NCBI RefSeq assembly: GCF_001314875.1
Contig: NZ_LJZS01000002.1
Coordinates: forward strand, 1 to 64,000
DNA: 64,000 nt
Direction: 5' to 3'
Source of the DNA: Halomonas sp. HL-48
Lineage (GTDB): Bacteria > Pseudomonadota > Gammaproteobacteria > Pseudomonadales > Halomonadaceae
Shown here: positions 16,749 through 25,668 of the stretch, piece after piece
Layout: every line of letters starts with the position of its first letter
Numbering within the stretch: the stretch's first letter is position 1
The notes under the pieces: model-generated
What the model was told of the DNA's origin: nothing
Databases searched by the model: none
The model's input: the letters and a program-made list of their open reading frames with translations, nothing else
Position numbers and translations under genes: made by a program

Positions 16749-18263
16749 TTACGCCATGAATATTCGGTACGCCGGGTTATCGCTTTCTCGCCAGTAGCGG
16801 TAGCCAATCGCATCCAGATGTTCGTCAACATGCTTGCGGTCGCCGTTGGGCACCTGCATGCCGACCAGGACACGACCGTAGGCAGCGCCATGATTCCGGT
16901 AGTGGAACAGCGAGATATTCCAGTCGTGGGGAAGCTGGGTCAGGAAGTTCATCAGCGCGCCGGGACGCTCAGGAAATTCGAAGCGATACAGCTCTTCTTC
17001 AAAGTGCTCGCTGGGGCGACCGCCGCTGAGGTGGCGAATGTGCAACTTCGCCAGCTCATTGTCGGTAAGATCCTCGACCTGATAGCCCGCTTCCTCCAGC
17101 TTCTCGATAACGGCCCGGCGATCCTCTCCACCGGGCTTTACCTGTACGCCGACAAAGATATGCGCTTCGCTGTTATCCGCATAGCGATAGCTAAATTCGG
17201 TCACCATGCGCTTACCCAGCGTACGGCAGAACTTCTTGAAACTGCCTGGCTTTTCCGCAATGGTCACGGCCAGAATCGCCTCGCGCTGCTCGCCAAGCTC
17301 GGTCCGCTCGGCGATATGCTGAAGACGGTCAAAGTTGGTGTTGGCCCCGGAATTGATACACAGCAGGGTTTCGCCTTCCGCGCCAGTTTGCTGAATATAT
17401 TTTTTCAGCCCCGCCAGCGACAGCGCACCCGAGGTTTCCGCGACGGCGCGGGTATCTTCAAAGATATCTTTGACGGCGGCGCACATTTCATCGGCGGTGA
17501 CGGTAATCACATCGTCGATGATGTCTTTCACCAGCGAAAAGGGCACTTCGCCGATCTGTGCCACGGCGACGCCTTCGGCAAAAACGCCCACCTGGTCGAG
17601 CACCACCCGCTCACCCGCTTCCAACGCGGCTTTCAAGCAGGCGCTGTCTTCGGATTCCACGCCGATCACTTTGATATCCGGACGCAGGTATTTGACGTAG
17701 GCGGCAATACCGGCGATCAGACCTCCCCCGCCTACCGGCACGAAGATGGCATCGAGACGCCCGGCCTGCTGACGCAGGATTTCCACCGCGATGGTGCCCT
17801 GACCGGCGATAACGTCAATATCGTCAAACGGCGGGATATAGATGTAGCCGTGCTCTTTTATTAGCTCTTGCGCATGCTCGGCGGCGGCGGCAAAGGCATC
17901 GCCCTTGAGCACCACCTTGGCACCCCGAGCCCGTACCGCCTGCACCTTGATCTCGGGAGTTATCCTCGGCATGACAATGACTGCTTTCACGCCCATCAGC
18001 TTGGCGGCCATGGCAAGGCCCTGGGCATGATTGCCCGCCGAGGCCGCAATTACCCCCTTGGCCTTCTGTTCGTCGCTCAGCTGGGCCATTTTGTTGTAGG
18101 CCCCACGGATTTTGAAGGAAAATACCGGCTGTAGATCTTCGCGCTTAATCAAAATCTGGTTGTTGAAACGACGCGACAAAAAGGGAGCGGGCGATATAGG
18201 CGTTTCACAGGCGGCTTCATACACGTGGGCCTGGAGGATCTTTTTGACGGTAGCTTCTAGCAT
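16749..18263 (-). CDS. ilvA: Threonine ammonia-lyase, biosynthetic
   Basis: PLP enzyme converting threonine to 2-oxobutanoate, the entry to isoleucine synthesis. 504 residues: catalytic fold-type II domain with Lys51 in SFKIRGAYNKM, SAGNHAQG, and the phosphate loop VGGGGLIAG; then two ACT-like regulatory domains (about 325-410 and 415-500) that in E. coli mediate isoleucine inhibition and valine activation. ATG 18263 is chosen because MLEATVKKIL starts like relatives; it is 162 bp from the divergent rpiA. No ilv operon partners are in the window. Confidence 0.95.
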   Translation of the reverse strand: MLEATVKKILQAHVYEAACETPISPAPFLSRRFNNQILIKREDLQPVFSFKIRGAYNKMAQLSDEQKAKGVIAASAGNHAQGLAMAAKLMGVKAVIVMPRITPEIKVQAVRARGAKVVLKGDAFAAAAEHAQELIKEHGYIYIPPFDDIDVIAGQGTIAVEILRQQAGRLDAIFVPVGGGGLIAGIAAYVKYLRPDIKVIGVESEDSACLKAALEAGERVVLDQVGVFAEGVAVAQIGEVPFSLVKDIIDDVITVTADEMCAAVKDIFEDTRAVAETSGALSLAGLKKYIQQTGAEGETLLCINSGANTNFDRLQHIAERTELGEQREAILAVTIAEKPGSFKKFCRTLGKRMVTEFSYRYADNSEAHIFVGVQVKPGGEDRRAVIEKLEEAGYQVEDLTDNELAKLHIRHLSGGRPSEHFEEELYRFEFPERPGALMNFLTQLPHDWNISLFHYRNHGAAYGRVLVGMQVPNGDRKHVDEHLDAIGYRYWRESDNPAYRIFMA

Positions 18264-18381
18264 GCGGAAAATCCCAAGGAAAAGCGTAACCCTGACGGGT
18301 GCGGACAAAACTTCTATTGGTAGCAGATTACGCCTTGCGGCGTCTAGCGGCGTTTTGATCGGCAGGCCGCGCTCGCGCCGT

Positions 18382-18387
18382 TATAAT
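18382..18387 (+). promoter_or_regulatory. rpiA -10 element
   Basis: Perfect TATAAT, 38 bp upstream of the rpiA ATG. The best -35 at 18 nt spacing is TCGGCA (18358-18363), a moderate match. Confidence 0.5.
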
Positions 18388-18425
18388 GAGCCCTGCATCC
18401 ATTCCTCCCAGCGAAAAGGCATACC

Positions 18426-19100
18426 ATGACCCAAGACGAACTCAAGGCCGCCGTCGCGGACAAAGCGATCCGTGAAATTGAACCCTGGCTTGAGAAGGAT
18501 ACCGTGCTGGGCATCGGCACCGGCTCTACCGCCAACCTGTTTATTGATCGCCTAAAACCGCTACGCGATCAGTTCAGGGGAGCAGTGGCAAGCTCGGAGG
18601 CCAGTGCGCAGCGCTTGAAATCGCTGGGTATTGACGTGTTCGATTTGAATAGCGTTGGCACGCTGCCCTTTTACATCGACGGTGCCGACGAAGTGAACGC
18701 CAACTTACAAATGATCAAAGGGGGCGGCGCGGCGCTTACCCGCGAAAAAATCGTTGCCGCCTGCGCCGAACGCTTCATCTGCATCGCCGACCAGTCCAAG
18801 TACGTCAGCCAGTTGGGCAACTTCCCGTTGCCGATTGAAGTGATCCCCATGGCGCGCTCCTATGTTGCCCGCCAGCTCGTCGGCCTGGGCGTCGAGCCTG
18901 TCTATCGGCAAGGGGTGGTCACCGACAATGGCAACCAGATCATCGACTGCTACGAATTCATGATCGATGACCCCTTAGCCATGGAGGCCAGGATCAACGC
19001 CATCGTGGGCGTAGTGACCAGTGGCCTATTCGCCGAGCGGGGCGCCGATGTGCTGCTGCTCGGCAATCAGGAGGGCGTGGAGCGCATCACGACCAGCTGA
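18426..19100 (+). CDS. rpiA: Ribose-5-phosphate isomerase A
   Basis: Interconverts ribose-5-phosphate and ribulose-5-phosphate in the pentose phosphate pathway. 224 residues with [15 protein letters not shown] (phosphate-binding), [15 protein letters not shown] (catalytic Asp region), [16 protein letters not shown] and the C-terminal [13 protein letters not shown]. Start at 18426 with AAGG upstream. Divergent from ilvA and followed by a terminator, so probably monocistronic; the same ilvA-rpiA divergence is common in gammaproteobacteria. Confidence 0.97.
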   Translation: MTQDELKAAVADKAIREIEPWLEKDTVLGIGTGSTANLFIDRLKPLRDQFRGAVASSEASAQRLKSLGIDVFDLNSVGTLPFYIDGADEVNANLQMIKGGGAALTREKIVAACAERFICIADQSKYVSQLGNFPLPIEVIPMARSYVARQLVGLGVEPVYRQGVVTDNGNQIIDCYEFMIDDPLAMEARINAIVGVVTSGLFAERGADVLLLGNQEGVERITTS

Positions 19101-19127
19101 TTCCACAGTAAGCATTTCAATGTCACC

Positions 19128-19157
19128 AGGCCAGCCTTTTGTGCTGGCCTTTGTTTT
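19128..19157 (+). terminator. Rho-independent terminator of rpiA
   Basis: AGGCCAGC (19128-19135) and GCTGGCCT (19143-19150) form an 8-bp stem with a 7-nt loop, followed by TTGTTTT. Confidence 0.8.
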
Positions 19158-19209
19158 ATATCTAATGGCTTGTTAATCCACTTCTGCAGATAGTGGAGCC
19201 CAACAGAAG

Positions 19210-20514
19210 CTAATCCGTTGATACCGAACGCGGCTGGGGTAGCAGCCTGGCCAAGCCGTCCAGCGTGCGGGTCAGCGCTCCCGCCTGTGCCTTGACCACC
19301 TCATACCCTGCCTGGCCTTGTCGCTGCGCCTCTACTGGGTCGTCAAAGTGGCGAACTAGCGCCTCGGCAAGCGCCGTCGGGCTATCCACCTGAGTGAGCG
19401 CACCCGCCATTAACAGTGGCTCGGCCACATCGGCAAAGTTTTCAAGGGAGGGCCCCGTGAGTACCGGCCTTCCCAGCGCGGCGGGCTCCAGCACATTGTG
19501 GCCGCCCAAAGGGACCAAACTTCCGCCCACGTAGGCCACGCTACCCGCCGCATACAGCACGGCCAACTCGCCCAGCGTATCGGCCAGGTAGACGTCGGTC
19601 TGGGCCGTTACGGGCTGCTGCTGACTGCGACGGCTTAACGACCAGCCCTCATCACGGCAAAGGCGGGCCACCTCATCAAACCGTTTTGGATGGCGCGGCA
19701 CCACAACCAGTAAGGCATCGGGATGGCGTTTGGCAAGCTGGCGATGAGCCTGCAACAACAACGTTTCTTCGCCATCTCGGGTGGAGCCAGCCACCCATAC
19801 GGGCCGCCCACCCCATTGATAGTGTAAGCGCTCACCCTCTTCCAATGCCTTGTCGTGACTGGGCATTTCAAACTTTAACGAGCCAACGACGCTGGTGGCG
19901 TCAACGCGGCATCCCAGGCGATTGAATCGCTCGGCATCGGCCGAAGACTTGGCGGCCAGCCAGCTGACGTTCGCCAGGGCGCTGGCCATCAGTGGCCGCC
20001 AGCGCTGGTAGCGCGCAAACGCGCGAGGTGATAGGCGTCCGTTAACGACCGCGACAGGCACTCCCTGCCTACTGCAGGCATTGAGCAAATTGGGCCATAG
20101 CTCGGTTTCGAACAGCAGGGCCAGCGCCGGCGTTACCCGTGCCATAAAGCGCTTCGCCGCGCCCGGATAGTCAAGCGGCAGGAACCGATGGACAAGACGA
20201 ACACGGTCACGTTCGGGCTGGTCATTGATCAAAGTGAGAGCCTGCTGGGCCCCGGTGGCCGTCATGGTGGTCAACAGCAGCCCATGGGCGGGATAGCGTT
20301 GCAACAGCCCTTCGATGAGCGGGCGCGCCGCGCGTAGCTCGCCAACCGACGCGCAATGCAGCCAGATCGTCGGCCCGGCTGGCAACGGGTCAAGGCGCAT
20401 ACCGAGGCGTTGCAGTCGCGAGTAAGTGGGTACTTGCTCACGCCAGATGCGCCATGTGATCAGCGGTGACAGCGCGTATAGCACCACCGAATAGGCAAAC
20501 CGAGGCCAGCCCAT
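19210..20514 (-). CDS. waaA: 3-deoxy-D-manno-octulosonic acid (Kdo) transferase
   Basis: Inner-membrane glycosyltransferase (GT30) adding Kdo from CMP-Kdo to the lipid A precursor. 434 residues: N-terminal membrane anchor (about 7-25), IWLHCASVGELRAARPLI, TMTATGAQQAL, LFETELWPNLL, VNGRLSPRAFARY, and the C-terminal GGSLVPLGGHNVLEPAALG. The start ATG overlaps the hldE stop by one base (TGATG). Because kdkA is nearby, this may be a monofunctional Kdo transferase as in Haemophilus; sequence inspection alone cannot decide. Confidence 0.95.
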   Translation of the reverse strand: MGWPRFAYSVVLYALSPLITWRIWREQVPTYSRLQRLGMRLDPLPAGPTIWLHCASVGELRAARPLIEGLLQRYPAHGLLLTTMTATGAQQALTLINDQPERDRVRLVHRFLPLDYPGAAKRFMARVTPALALLFETELWPNLLNACSRQGVPVAVVNGRLSPRAFARYQRWRPLMASALANVSWLAAKSSADAERFNRLGCRVDATSVVGSLKFEMPSHDKALEEGERLHYQWGGRPVWVAGSTRDGEETLLLQAHRQLAKRHPDALLVVVPRHPKRFDEVARLCRDEGWSLSRRSQQQPVTAQTDVYLADTLGELAVLYAAGSVAYVGGSLVPLGGHNVLEPAALGRPVLTGPSLENFADVAEPLLMAGALTQVDSPTALAEALVRHFDDPVEAQRQGQAGYEVVKAQAGALTRTLDGLARLLPQPRSVSTD

Positions 20515-21944
20515 CAGCGTTCGCGATCCAGAATCGAGCTGATCATCGCCGTGGTGGAAACGCCGTCCTCAAAGCCCAGCACTTTGACTTCGCCGCCGCT
20601 GGCTATCACCGCTTCACCTCCGGCAATGTCCTCAGGGCGGTAATCGCCGCCTTTGACCAGTATATCCGGCAGCACGGCCTCGATCAGTGCCTGCGGTGTG
20701 TCGTCGCTAAAGGGGACGACCCAGTCGACCGCGCCCAAGCCTGCCAGCACCTGCATGCGCCGATTGAGGGGATTGATCGGGCGTGTTGGGCCTTTCAAGC
20801 GGCCAATGGAGGCATCATCGTTGACCGCCACGATCAAGCGATCACCCAGACGTTTTGCCTGTTCGAGATACGCCACATGGCCCGCGTGCAGAATATCGAA
20901 GCAGCCGTTGGTCATCACGACGCGCTCGCCACGGCGCTGAGCGGCACGCACGGCCTCCACCAGAGAGGTTGGCTCGATGACGCCATACTCGGCAAGCTTG
21001 TCGCCGTGCAGGGCGGTGTAAAGCTCAGCAATCGACAGCGTAGCGGTGCCCGGTTTGGCGACCACCAACCCGGCGCCGAGATTCGCCAGCATCATGGCCT
21101 CCGCCAGCTCATGACCGGATGCCAGGGCGAGCCCCATCAGACCAATTACGGTATCGCCCGCGCCCGTCACGTCGAAAACTTCCTGGGCCCGGGTAGGTAA
21201 ATGTAACGGCGCCTGGCCGTCGCCAATCAGCGTCATGCCCTTTTCGCTGCGGGTAATCAGCAACGCTTCCAGCTCAAGCTCGGCGCGCAGCGCTTCGCCG
21301 CGACGCGAGAGCTCTTCATCGCTGCTGCACGGACCGACGATTGCTTCAAATTCCGTCAGGTTGGGGGTAATCAGGCTCGCGCCACGATACTTGCTGAAGT
21401 CGCTGCCCTTGGGATCAATCAACACACGCTTACCCTGACCGCGCGCCAACGAAATCAGCTTTTCAACCTGGTTCAAGGTGCCCTTCCCGTAGTCGGAAAG
21501 AATCATCACGTCGCAGTCGGGGAGCGCCTGCTCAACCTGGGCAAGCAGGTCAGTGGTGTCGACTCCGTCCAGGCGCTGCTCAAAATCCAGACGCAGCAGC
21601 TGCTGGTTGCGACTCATCACCCTGAGCTTGGTAATAGTCGGAATATCGTCGCTGTATTGAAAGTAAGTGCTTACTTTTGAATCTGATAATCGTGTGGCAA
21701 GCAGCTTGGCATTGTCATCGTTGCCGACTACCCCAGCGAGCGACACCTGCGCCCCCAGGGCCGCAATATTCAGCGCCACGTTGGCGGCACCCCCGGGCCG
21801 GTCGTCGGCATTTTCGACACGCACTACCGGTACCGGTGCCTCCGGCGATATGCGTGAGGTACCACCATGCCAATAGCGGTCCAGCATCACGTCGCCCACA
21901 ACGAGGACGCGGCCGTGCTCCAGGGCGGTCAAATCAACTTTCAT
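20514..21944 (-). CDS. hldE: Bifunctional heptose 7-phosphate kinase / heptose 1-phosphate adenylyltransferase
   Basis: Makes ADP-D-glycero-D-manno-heptose in two steps. 476 residues: N-terminal ribokinase-type domain ([11 protein letters not shown]; catalytic [11 protein letters not shown] region) and C-terminal nucleotidyltransferase domain starting with [16 protein letters not shown] and ending in the [10 protein letters not shown] block. It overlaps the opsX stop by 11 bp and waaA by 1 bp, so the three form one operon. gmhB and hldD, the other heptose steps, are 15 kb and 11 kb away in this window. Confidence 0.97.
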   Translation of the reverse strand: MKVDLTALEHGRVLVVGDVMLDRYWHGGTSRISPEAPVPVVRVENADDRPGGAANVALNIAALGAQVSLAGVVGNDDNAKLLATRLSDSKVSTYFQYSDDIPTITKLRVMSRNQQLLRLDFEQRLDGVDTTDLLAQVEQALPDCDVMILSDYGKGTLNQVEKLISLARGQGKRVLIDPKGSDFSKYRGASLITPNLTEFEAIVGPCSSDEELSRRGEALRAELELEALLITRSEKGMTLIGDGQAPLHLPTRAQEVFDVTGAGDTVIGLMGLALASGHELAEAMMLANLGAGLVVAKPGTATLSIAELYTALHGDKLAEYGVIEPTSLVEAVRAAQRRGERVVMTNGCFDILHAGHVAYLEQAKRLGDRLIVAVNDDASIGRLKGPTRPINPLNRRMQVLAGLGAVDWVVPFSDDTPQALIEAVLPDILVKGGDYRPEDIAGGEAVIASGGEVKVLGFEDGVSTTAMISSILDRER

Positions 21945-23031
21945 CCGTGGTTCCTGTGGTTGACTGCTCTGCGCTATAGGCTAATAGCGCATCAAGCTTG
22001 GCGATGACGTCGTCGGCCTTGATCAGATCCATGGCATCGGCATGGCGTACCCGCTGCCCCCAGTTCACGTCTTCCACTGATTTATGCAAAAACGTGCGTA
22101 CGGCCTCAGGATAGGCATTGACAGCAAAATCTCGCCACAAGTACGGGGCAGCACGCTGGGGATTCGTTGTCGCATAGAGCCCCAACGTCGGGGTCCCCAT
22201 GGCATTTGCCATGTGCGCAGGTCCGGTATCGGGCGCAATGACCGCGCGGGCACCATCAATCAGCGCTAAAAGGCCCTTTAACGATGTTTGGCCAATGGCA
22301 TTGATCACACTGTCTGGCTGGCAGAGCGCTTCGATTTGCTCACCAATTTCACGCTCAAGCGAACTGCCGCCTCCGGACAACACGCTTTTCAAGCCGTGCT
22401 GCACCCATGCATATTCAATGACGCTGGCATACCCGGTTACCGACCAGTTGCGAAAATTACGCAGCCGTACGTTGCTACAGGGATTAACGACCAGGTAGGG
22501 CGATTCGTGGCTTATCAGCTTCGCTTCGTCATACGCCGCCGCGGGAACCGCCATCTGCCACTCCAGCCGGTCATCCTCCACTCCCAGCGCGCGAGCGAAG
22601 TCCATAAACGACTCCAACACGTGCGGCTGGGCTCTGGGTGAAATGTGGTGTTGAGTAAACCAATGCTGGGCATCTTTGGCCCGAGCTTTATCGAAACCCA
22701 CGCGCACAGGCGTTTTTAGCCCCAGCGAAAGCATGCTTGCCCGGATAGACTGCTGCATATGCAACAATACATCAAAACGGGTATCCGCCAGCTCGCGCCA
22801 GAGCGCTCGCATGCCTTTGACGCCGGTCGACTTGTCATAGACAACAAATTCGACCCCGGAAAGACCGGCCAGTAAACTGTATTCCCCTTTGCCAATAATC
22901 CAGGTAATGCGTGCTTGCGGCCATTGGCGCTGCAACGCTCGCACCGTGGGGACGAGGTTGCACACGTCTCCCAATGCGGAGAGGCGCAAAATGGCAATAT
23001 GATTAGGCTGAACAGGCAGAGAGGGCTTCAT
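21934..23031 (-). CDS. opsX: Heptosyltransferase I, OpsX type (GT9)
   Basis: Adds the first heptose to inner-core Kdo. 365 residues; [40 protein letters not shown], a Pro-Cys-Ser region after YLVVNP, and the nucleotide site [21 protein letters not shown] (in part) match GT9. It resembles Haemophilus OpsX more than E. coli WaaC; OpsX prefers phosphorylated Kdo as acceptor, which fits the divergent kdkA. The ATG at 23031 overlaps the kdkA ATG on the other strand (shared CATG). An open frame continues to 23103 but has no better start. Confidence 0.88.
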   Translation of the reverse strand: MKPSLPVQPNHIAILRLSALGDVCNLVPTVRALQRQWPQARITWIIGKGEYSLLAGLSGVEFVVYDKSTGVKGMRALWRELADTRFDVLLHMQQSIRASMLSLGLKTPVRVGFDKARAKDAQHWFTQHHISPRAQPHVLESFMDFARALGVEDDRLEWQMAVPAAAYDEAKLISHESPYLVVNPCSNVRLRNFRNWSVTGYASVIEYAWVQHGLKSVLSGGGSSLEREIGEQIEALCQPDSVINAIGQTSLKGLLALIDGARAVIAPDTGPAHMANAMGTPTLGLYATTNPQRAAPYLWRDFAVNAYPEAVRTFLHKSVEDVNWGQRVRHADAMDLIKADDVIAKLDALLAYSAEQSTTGTTDES

Positions 23032-23743
23032 GCGCTTAGCGGCACTCCGGCAGGGAAATAGTCTTATTTTACATGATGAAGACAGTTTATGTGACGAGAC
23101 CACGACACACCAACCGCATACCGCATTGTTCAGCGCCGATTATTGGCGTGAGCAAGGATTAATCGTGGGTGAAGCCCCCGGCCGTGGCAGCAGCCTCTTT
23201 CTAAAAGCTACCGGCAACGAACAGTGGGTGTTGCGGCCCTATCGACGAGGGGGGCTCATTGCCAAGCTCAGCGAAAAAAATTACCTGTGGACCGGCGCTG
23301 AGCGTACACGGGCATTTCGGGAACTACGCTTAACGGCATCGTTGTACGATCGAGGATTACCCTTACCGCGACCAGTCGCCTGCTGTGTTACCCGCAACGG
23401 TTTGACCTATCAGGCTGGGCTATTAACCGTAAGGGTACCCGCTGCGCGGGCGTTTGCCGCGGTGCTGGAAGAAGGAGGCGTCCACAAGGCCCTACTAATG
23501 AGCATCGGCGCCATGATAAAACGCTTTCATCAGGCGGGCCTCGACCACGTGGATCTTAACGCTCGCAATATCCTGATTGATGCCCACGAAACACCTTGGT
23601 TAATCGACCTGGATCGCTGCCGCCTGCGCCAGAGCGGCAGCTGGCAAAAAATGAATCTAGACAGGTTGGCGCGATCTATACGTAAATTTAGCCCCGCGAC
23701 AACGTTCTCACCGATTATCCAGGGCTATCACTCAGCAAACTGA
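23030..23743 (+). CDS. kdkA: Kdo kinase
   Basis: Membrane-associated kinase of the WaaP/KdkA family that phosphorylates the Kdo residue of lipid A-Kdo using ATP. 237 residues: FSADYWREQG, GRGSSLFLK, VLRPYRRGGLIAKL, RAFRELRLTASLYDRGLPLPRP, and the catalytic DHVDLNARNILID and LIDLDRCR (kinase Asp residues). GAGAGGG five bases before the ATG supports 23030. It runs divergently from opsX with overlapping start codons and meets the next minus-strand gene tail to tail with 1 bp between. Confidence 0.9.
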   Translation: MRLAALRQGNSLILHDEDSLCDETTTHQPHTALFSADYWREQGLIVGEAPGRGSSLFLKATGNEQWVLRPYRRGGLIAKLSEKNYLWTGAERTRAFRELRLTASLYDRGLPLPRPVACCVTRNGLTYQAGLLTVRVPAARAFAAVLEEGGVHKALLMSIGAMIKRFHQAGLDHVDLNARNILIDAHETPWLIDLDRCRLRQSGSWQKMNLDRLARSIRKFSPATTFSPIIQGYHSAN

Positions 23744-23744
23744 C

Positions 23745-24641
23745 TTATACCTGCTTTGGGGGCCACGAAAAGTGTTCGGGGGTTTCATGAGGATCTAGTG
23801 GGCCGGGCTGTTGCTCGGGTCGGCAGTGTTGTAATGCCTGCGCCATATGTTCAAGCGCTTCAGCACCCTGGGTGTTTCGTGTAACGGCTTCCCACCACAC
23901 TCTATGCACCGCCTTGACCTTTACGGGTACCGTCTGCAAGCCTAAATATTGCGCCATGGCTAGCCGATGTAGACCCCGGTTAATTTTGATCAATTTACCC
24001 TCTCGACTGACGGCTACACCGAGGTCATCTTTGCCACGATCCATGTCAAAACCATGCTCGGCCATATCATCCATAAAGGCCAGATAAACACGAAGGTAGG
24101 CAAGGATCCGCTCTTCTGAGTCCAGCAAAAGACCCTGCTGATGGGATGACCATGGACGGTTTTCATCAACAAGCCTTTTGAAACGCTGAAACGCCTCACT
24201 GCGAATCAAGTCATGGCGATGATGCACCAGGTCACTAACGAAGCGATAGCGCGAGCCATAGCGCAAGTCTCCACGCTGTAAATCCCAATCCCCGTCCCAA
24301 ATGAACGTCGAAGAAGAGGGTCGCCTGCGCTTCGGCAACTCATTCCAGTGAACACTTCGAATCAGCTCACGAGGATTCACATGAATAATCAGTTTATCCT
24401 GCAATGTCCGTTCAACTTCACCGCGTGGAAGGCCCAGATGCTTAACGGCAGAGCGCCCATACATGCCACGCTTCCATAAAAATAATATCGTTCGCTCAAG
24501 AGGAATGCCGATGGCGGCCTGGAAGCCTTCACGAACCATAAGCTGCAGACGAGTACGCTGTATTGGCCAGTACATTCGCGCATCATTCAGCGAGGAAAAC
24601 GCAGGGTCCCATCCGGGCAGATGTGGCAATTTGTGTCGCAT
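23745..24641 (-). CDS. Protein of unknown function with ParB/sulfiredoxin-like motif, LPS locus
   Basis: 298 residues, basic and tryptophan-rich, no signal peptide or membrane segment. A central TFIWDGDWDL motif and a C-terminal block, VSREGKLIKINRGLHRLAMA then LGLQTVPVKVKAVHRVWW, recall the GxHR element of ParB/Srx-type folds. Similar proteins, to my recollection, occur in surface-polysaccharide loci of marine bacteria and haloarchaea without known function. Start at 24641 is supported by AAAGGGA. It faces kdkA tail to tail and is followed upstream by a decayed glycosyltransferase gene. Function not assigned; a role in core modification is only inferred from position. Confidence 0.6.
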   Translation of the reverse strand: MRHKLPHLPGWDPAFSSLNDARMYWPIQRTRLQLMVREGFQAAIGIPLERTILFLWKRGMYGRSAVKHLGLPRGEVERTLQDKLIIHVNPRELIRSVHWNELPKRRRPSSSTFIWDGDWDLQRGDLRYGSRYRFVSDLVHHRHDLIRSEAFQRFKRLVDENRPWSSHQQGLLLDSEERILAYLRVYLAFMDDMAEHGFDMDRGKDDLGVAVSREGKLIKINRGLHRLAMAQYLGLQTVPVKVKAVHRVWWEAVTRNTQGAEALEHMAQALQHCRPEQQPGPLDPHETPEHFSWPPKQV

Positions 24642-24741
24642 ACAATTCCCTTTCAACTTATGTCCCTAAAACAAACGGCTATGGCTGCAAGCTGAAAATC
24701 TTCACCTTCGCCAGGAAACCACAGTCCTTTGCTTGTTCAGT

Positions 24742-25200
24742 TTAAATGCTTCTTAGCTCAAGGGCTAAACGCTCGTCTATCGATCGGCCAGACGGTGTGA
24801 AACGAATAAGCGATAAAAATCTCGCTGAAGAGCAGGTTGCATGCCATGGCTATACCGCATTGATAAAATGCACGATCCGCGGATGACGAATGGAAGCTTC
24901 TATGGCCGGCAGGTATGGGGCAAGATGTGAATAGCGCTTTTCAATAGCATCACAGGCGGTTAGCTGAAAATTCCACTCCGGTGACAGCCGATACCAGCTT
25001 CCTGTCAGCACGTGATTCAAGGCATCCTGATCTGAACAGCGAACGCTATCACCTTCTTGTTCAAGATATCTCAGGGCCCTCTCGACCACACGCTTTGCGA
25101 TACTTCCCTGCTACGCTGCATCGACTAAGTTACTCCTGATATGAGTTGCGCGTCCGTCCAGATGTACCCGCTGGATCGTGCGAACCTCATCAGGTGCCAT
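24742..25200 (-). pseudogene. Decayed GT8-family glycosyltransferase (C-terminal remnant)
   Basis: In one reading frame the minus strand encodes a GT8-like C-terminal half: RYLEQEGD, CSDQDALNHVLTGSW, LSPEWNFQ, HPRIVHFINAV, then, after a stop, PWHATCSSARFLSLIRF. Two in-frame TAG codons interrupt it: one at 24850-24852 exactly where relatives have the Lys of a V-K-P-W-H motif, the other near 25110 in the usual W-R-Q segment. The N-terminal half with the DXD motif is missing, and an in-frame TGA lies just upstream. The intact piece 24850-25089 would be only 79 codons. It sits among active core glycosyltransferases. Confidence 0.75.
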
Positions 25201-25668
25201 TAGCTGTTTATTTCAGTGGGACTAGGATATCAGAAATTGTGCTGGCACCTGCCTAATTCACACCGATATAGTCAGTGGCACAATCCCATCTGAGTACCAG
25301 CAGCGTGGTTGCAAGCAGAGGTAGGGGTAGATAATATCTCAGCTATTTTTAAATAGCTCTTATGGGTAGCTTTTACCCTAGGCTGCTGATTAAAAAGTGT
25401 TTTTAACGTGGGAATTTTCAGATTTTTTCTGTTTCAGGCATAAGATATGCCATGGTGTAGCGAGGCATAACACGCTAACGATCACCTGCTTACTTTCCTG
25501 TATCAGTACTATCATTTTTTCATACCCAGCACCTCCTTCAGGGGCTCCCTTGCATCGATACACTGATGTCTGAGACAGACGCTGGCATGGCCCAAAGTCA
25601 GCGTCGTGACCATTGGCTCCGACATGACCGGTTATGCAACTTCCGCTACAGCAAAAGGATTCACCTTC
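25201..25668. other. 468-bp AT-rich non-coding stretch upstream of the glycosyltransferase operon
   Basis: No convincing gene. It is markedly richer in A+T than the surroundings, and contains a short hairpin GGGTA-gcttt-TACCC near 25359-25373. It probably holds the promoter of the + strand glycosyltransferase operon starting at 25669 and some debris of the GT8 gene. I looked for an ops/JUMPstart element and did not find a good match. Confidence 0.5.

Noticed and set aside
16734-17864. 376-codon plus-strand frame opposite ilvA
   Set aside because: Mirror of the ilvA coding frame; ilvA matches its family over its full length.
25350-25380. Possible ops/JUMPstart element (GGGTAGC) before the glycosyltransferase operon
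   Set aside because: Only a partial match to GGCGGTAGC; the surrounding bases form a simple GGGTA/TACCC hairpin instead.
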